A DNA stretch of 64,000 nucleotides from CAZCBX01 sp964497185 (GTDB lineage Bacteria; Bdellovibrionota_G; JALEGL01; JAGRMV01), in contig CAZCBX010000009.1 in NCBI GenBank assembly GCA_964497185.1, positions 1 through 64,000 on the forward strand, in the 5' to 3' direction. Below, in pieces: positions 60,844 through 64,000 of the stretch (positions are counted from its first letter, which is position 1; each line of letters begins with the position of its first letter). A program made the translations under genes and the position numbers. The notes under the pieces were generated by a model that searched no databases, had not been told where the DNA came from, and was given only the letters and a program-made list of their open reading frames with translations.

Positions 60844-61461
60844 TTACATGTTTAAATCCAAACGCGCTTCTTCCGACATGCGATCGGGCGTCCAGGCGGG
60901 TTCCCATGTGAGTTGCAAATCGACGGATTGCACTTCGTCTATGCTTTCGATTTTATCTCGCACTTCGTTGGGCAGCGTTTCAGCCACGGGGCAATTGGGT
61001 GCCGTGAGCGTCATAACAATGGTCACATTGTTTTGGTCATCCACTTGAATGTCATAGATCAAACCAAGTTCATAAATGTTGATGGGAATTTCAGGGTCGT
61101 AGATGGTTTTAATTCGCTGAACAATTCGCTGGTAAAGACTTTGATTGGCATCATCTTGAAGCTGTTGGTTGGGTGAATTGGGATTGGCCACGGCAAAGCC
61201 TTCTTTTTGATCTTTCATGATCCAATCAACCACGGCGTTGCCCATTTTCACGCTGGTTCGAGAATTCATACGCACATGAAATCCAGGCTGCGCAATGGTT
61301 AAATCATTTTCACCACCTTTGTCCAAAGGCTCTAAACTAAAGTGGTATTTAAAATCACCCTTTTCCACGCCTTGAATATCAATGCGTAGCACCATATTGC
61401 CTTCTGCATGGTTGATAAAGTAGTGAACTTTTTCTTTGGCTTTGTCTGTAAACGTAAGCAT
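60844..61461 (-). CDS. HesB/IscA-like plus MIP18 (SufT-like) fusion protein
   Basis: The 205-residue protein has two parts. Residues 1-98 follow the A-type (HesB/IscA) carrier fold (LTFTDKAKEKVHYFI, GFAVANPNSP), but the cysteines that bind iron or clusters are missing. Residues 108-200 form a MIP18/DUF59 domain (IYDPEIPINIYELGLIYDI, TAPNCPVAETLPNEV) with the conserved Asp-Pro-Glu and Cys. SufT-like proteins help Fe-S cluster transfer. It directly follows sufS in a suf operon, which supports the role. The A-type half is probably structural. Confidence 0.8.
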   Translation of the reverse strand: MLTFTDKAKEKVHYFINHAEGNMVLRIDIQGVEKGDFKYHFSLEPLDKGGENDLTIAQPGFHVRMNSRTSVKMGNAVVDWIMKDQKEGFAVANPNSPNQQLQDDANQSLYQRIVQRIKTIYDPEIPINIYELGLIYDIQVDDQNNVTIVMTLTAPNCPVAETLPNEVRDKIESIDEVQSVDLQLTWEPAWTPDRMSEEARLDLNM

Positions 61462-61469
61462 GGATGCAG

Positions 61470-62681
61470 TTACCCCAACATATCCATGGCTTTGCGTAAG
61501 CCTTTGACCAACGCATCCACATCTTCACGCGTATTGTATAAGCCCATGGATGCGCGAATGGACCCTGCGTGTCCCCATTTTTTATGCAAAGGCTCCACAC
61601 AGTGAAGCCCGACCCGCACGGCAATGCCTTCTTGATCCAAAAGGGTTGCAATGTCGTGGGGATGATAACCTTCGATGAGAAAAGCAAAAATGCTTATTTT
61701 GTGGGCTGGATCACCCAAAATCGTTAAGCCTTCAATGCTTTGTAGCTGCGCTTTGGCGTAAGCGGTAAGCTGGTTTTCATGAGCTTGGATGGCTTCAAAC
61801 CCAATGTCTTGCACAAAATCCAAGGCGGCGGCTAAACCCACAGTCCCCACAATGTTGGGCGTGCCTGCTTCAAATTTGGCGGGTGTTTCTTTGGTGGTAA
61901 AAAAATCGTAATCGACTTGATCCACCATTTCGCCACCGCCGTGGTAGGGGGGCATGTTGGCCCATTGCGAGGATCGACCCCACACCCAACCCGTGCCGGT
62001 GGGTCCATATATTTTGTGGCCGGTCACGGCATAAAAATCACAGTCGAGTGCTTGCACATCAATCGGAATGTGCGGGGCCGCCTGCGCGCCATCAACAATG
62101 ACAGGAATATTTTTGGCTCGAAGTTTGGCGATGACTTCTTGCAAAGGGTTGATGGTACCCAACACATTGGAAACATGCACCAGCGAAGCCAAGGCTATGT
62201 CATGTTGAAGCAGTCGATCCAATGCGTCTACATCAAGTTCTCCGTTGTCTTTGACAGGAATGTACGCCATGGAGGCATCTTTTTCTTCGGCAAGCATCAT
62301 CCAAGGAATTTGATTGGAATGATGTTCCATTTCGGTCAGTAAAATGACTTGTCCTGGTTCCACCACCTGGCGGCCAAACGTTTGTGCCAACATGTTCATG
62401 CCTTCGGTCAAGCCTTTGGTGAAGACGATTTCTTGCGCGCTGGGGGCATTGACAAATGCGGCTGCTTTTTCTCGGGCGCTTTCAAAAGCAACCGTTGATG
62501 CTTGGCTCAACCAGTGGATGCCGCGATGAACATTGGCATAACGCTGGCGCATTAGATCATCCATTGCATCCATCACCACGGTGGGCTTTTGAGCAGAGGC
62601 ACCACTATCCAGATAGGTGAGCTTCTTACCACGGTGGGTGGTTTGAAGAATGGGAAATTGTGTGATGACCGATGAATCCAT
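61470..62681 (-). CDS. sufS: Cysteine desulfurase SufS
   Basis: The protein has 403 residues from the ATG at 62681; the longer open frame overlaps sufD and is rejected. It is a group II desulfurase. TYLDSGASAQKP is near the start, the PLP lysine is in VTGHKIYGPTGTGWVWG, and the active Cys is in VRVGLHCVEPLHK. It frees sulfur from cysteine for cluster assembly on SufBCD. It starts 16 bases after sufD. No SufE or SufU is seen here. Confidence 0.95.
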   Translation of the reverse strand: MDSSVITQFPILQTTHRGKKLTYLDSGASAQKPTVVMDAMDDLMRQRYANVHRGIHWLSQASTVAFESAREKAAAFVNAPSAQEIVFTKGLTEGMNMLAQTFGRQVVEPGQVILLTEMEHHSNQIPWMMLAEEKDASMAYIPVKDNGELDVDALDRLLQHDIALASLVHVSNVLGTINPLQEVIAKLRAKNIPVIVDGAQAAPHIPIDVQALDCDFYAVTGHKIYGPTGTGWVWGRSSQWANMPPYHGGGEMVDQVDYDFFTTKETPAKFEAGTPNIVGTVGLAAALDFVQDIGFEAIQAHENQLTAYAKAQLQSIEGLTILGDPAHKISIFAFLIEGYHPHDIATLLDQEGIAVRVGLHCVEPLHKKWGHAGSIRASMGLYNTREDVDALVKGLRKAMDMLG

Positions 62682-62697
62682 AAAGATAACCTTCGCC

Positions 62698-63918
62698 TTA
62701 CGTGTTGCTGATTTGTTCGTAAAGATGATCGACCAACGCTGGCACAGCCAGGGTATCCAATATCTCGCCCATAAAGGCTTGAATGAGCATGCGCTGTGCT
62801 TGCTGGGGTGCAATGCCGCGCGAACGCAAATAAAATAACTGATCTGGGTCCAATTTACCCACGGTCGCCCCATGGGCACATTTTACATCGTCGGCAAAAA
62901 TTTCTAGCTGAGGCGCCGTGTCTACATGCGCTTGTTCGGATAAAAGCAGATTGCGGTTCATTTGTTTGGCATCTGTTTTTTGAGCCTGTGGATCCACCAC
63001 CACTTTGCCTTCAAAAATCGTATGGGCTTGATCGAAAAGTACGCTTCGCACGTGCTCATCACTGCTGCAAGAGGGCACGCGGTGATGAATCAACGTATGC
63101 AAATCGGATACTTGTTCATGGGTGCTTTGGCTTACGCCGTACACACCACAATGTGCGCCCTCTTCGATCATTTGTGTTTCAATGTCTTGTCGCGCTAATT
63201 TTGCACCCATGACCAATGAAAAGGTGTCGAAATGGCTGTTTCTGCGTTGCTGTGCCAACACAAAACCTGTGTGGTACGCATCCGATGCCTCATTTTGGTA
63301 ACGAATGTGTGTGAGTTTTGCGCGATTTTGAATGTGGGCTTGAAAGACAGCATTGGTGTAATAGCCGCTTTGCTCAGAGGCAAAAACTTCAATGACTTTT
63401 GCATTGGCATATTCGGCCGCAAAAACCATGGTGCGCACATAGCACAGCGCACGGTCTGTGGGGGCTTGATACACCACATAAATTGGATGCTCTAGGGTGG
63501 CTTTTTCCGCAATGGCAATGCAGACACCGTTGCGAACCATGGCACTGTTGGCCTGATACAACGCGTGTTTGTCTCGTGGTGTCACCGACGAGAACATGTT
63601 TTCAAAAGTGGGATCGACAATCCCCTCTTTTAAACTCCAAACGTGAACACCTTTGTCATGAATTTGCTGGGTGATTTGGTCGCCTTGCACATGGATCACG
63701 TTGGGCTGATGGTCCCAAAAGCCGGAGAGCTTTTTGGAAGGTGCTTGGTGATTTAAGTCAAAAGCCGCTTTGGTTAACCATTGAGAAGGGGTGTATTTCC
63801 AGCTTTCCAACTTGCGATGAGGCAAGCCTTGATCTTGAAACTGCTCGAACGAGGCATTTTGAACATCGGCCACTGTACGAAGCGGCGGGGTTTTTGTAAA
63901 TTGCTGATGGGTGTGCAT
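62698..63918 (-). CDS. sufD: Fe-S cluster assembly protein SufD
   Basis: The 406-residue protein is a SufB/SufD beta-helix protein. The C-terminal core has FEGKVVVDPQAQKTDAKQMN, DDVKCAHGATVGKLDPDQLF and YLRSRGI, all typical. The SufBCD complex is the scaffold for new clusters, with SufC as ATPase. Its ATG is one base after the sufC stop (TAACATG). Confidence 0.93.
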   Translation of the reverse strand: MHTHQQFTKTPPLRTVADVQNASFEQFQDQGLPHRKLESWKYTPSQWLTKAAFDLNHQAPSKKLSGFWDHQPNVIHVQGDQITQQIHDKGVHVWSLKEGIVDPTFENMFSSVTPRDKHALYQANSAMVRNGVCIAIAEKATLEHPIYVVYQAPTDRALCYVRTMVFAAEYANAKVIEVFASEQSGYYTNAVFQAHIQNRAKLTHIRYQNEASDAYHTGFVLAQQRRNSHFDTFSLVMGAKLARQDIETQMIEEGAHCGVYGVSQSTHEQVSDLHTLIHHRVPSCSSDEHVRSVLFDQAHTIFEGKVVVDPQAQKTDAKQMNRNLLLSEQAHVDTAPQLEIFADDVKCAHGATVGKLDPDQLFYLRSRGIAPQQAQRMLIQAFMGEILDTLAVPALVDHLYEQISNT

Positions 63919-63919
63919 G

Positions 63920-64000
63920 TTACGATACCGTGGGCAGGCCTTGTCCCGCTGGAGAGCTTGGCGTCAACCAACTGTAACCTTTGTCTTCAAGTTCAAGGGC
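63920..64000 (-). CDS. sufC: Fe-S assembly ATPase SufC (3' end only)
   Basis: The last 26 codons of a gene run off the window edge. They encode ALELEDKGYSWLTPSSPAGQ and a short tail ending TVS. ALELEEKGY(D/G)W is the common C-terminal end of SufC, and the position before sufD agrees. The ATPase motifs lie outside the window. Confidence 0.8.
   Translation of the reverse strand, partial: ALELEDKGYSWLTPSSPAGQGLPTVS

Noticed and set aside
62682..62879. Longer N-terminus for SufS
   Set aside because: It would overlap sufD by about 180 bases; the ATG at 62681 gives the standard SufS start.

Overview
This window is a draft chromosomal fragment, with one 100-N scaffold gap, from a Gram-negative bacterium of the former Deltaproteobacteria. 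The gene orders icd-mdh-sucC-sucD-ndk-rlmN-mtnP and pilB-T-C-S-R-A-(STT3)-G-H-I-D point to Myxococcota, Bdellovibrionota or relatives, because pilG/H/I between pilA and pilD is the Myxococcus xanthus arrangement. I cannot name a genus.

Region 1, about 1-18,684, is an accessory zone. It is visibly AT-richer than the rest, with short genes in both orientations and many orphans. It is littered with an imperfect palindromic repeat family with AATTCCGGGG-type ends, at about a dozen loci between 113 and 13,162; I found none from 13,165 to the end. The repeats form mosaics, truncate genes and accompany segmental duplications (164 bp dispersed, 262 bp tandem). Cargo includes a SAM methyltransferase, an M50-like membrane protease candidate, a YwqK-like protein, a SUKH/SMI1 immunity-like protein, an AbiEi/AbiEii toxin-antitoxin pair with a perfect inverted-repeat operator, a secreted HExxH protein, a degenerate GspE/PilB-like ATPase domain, and a translationally coupled pair: a nitrilase-fold protein and a 1037-residue SMC/Rad50-like ATPase. 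That pair resembles the Lamassu anti-phage layout with an unusual effector and is the best candidate here for an undescribed system. The zone ends at the 3' end of ssrA (tmRNA), a classic island insertion site.

Region 2, 19,269-38,542, is backbone. It holds a histone-H1-like protein, a nucleotide-kinase-like protein, and a minus-strand run of envelope genes (metzincin protease, SH3/outer-membrane-like protein, a 1438-residue TPR protein, a PilF/Tgl-like lipoprotein, a nitrilase). Then come mtnP, rlmN, ndk, sucD, sucC, mdh and icd, a compact TCA-cycle block.

Region 3, 38,543-54,824, starts with a repeat-flanked assembly gap followed by a complete type IV pilus locus on the minus strand: pilV-like prepilin, sigma-54 activator, pilD, pilI, pilH, pilG, an STT3-type oligosaccharyltransferase, two major-type pilins, pilR, pilS, pilC, pilT and pilB. 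A sigma-54 promoter precedes the first pilin, matching the PilS/PilR pair next door. The STT3 gene and pilin sequons suggest pilin glycosylation.

Region 4, 54,953-64,000, has ribF, a Ser/Thr kinase with four PEGA repeats, a cytochrome c / TlpA-like / ABC exporter group probably tied to cytochrome or cofactor maturation, and the 3' part of a suf operon (sufC partial, sufD, sufS, and a HesB-like/MIP18 fusion).
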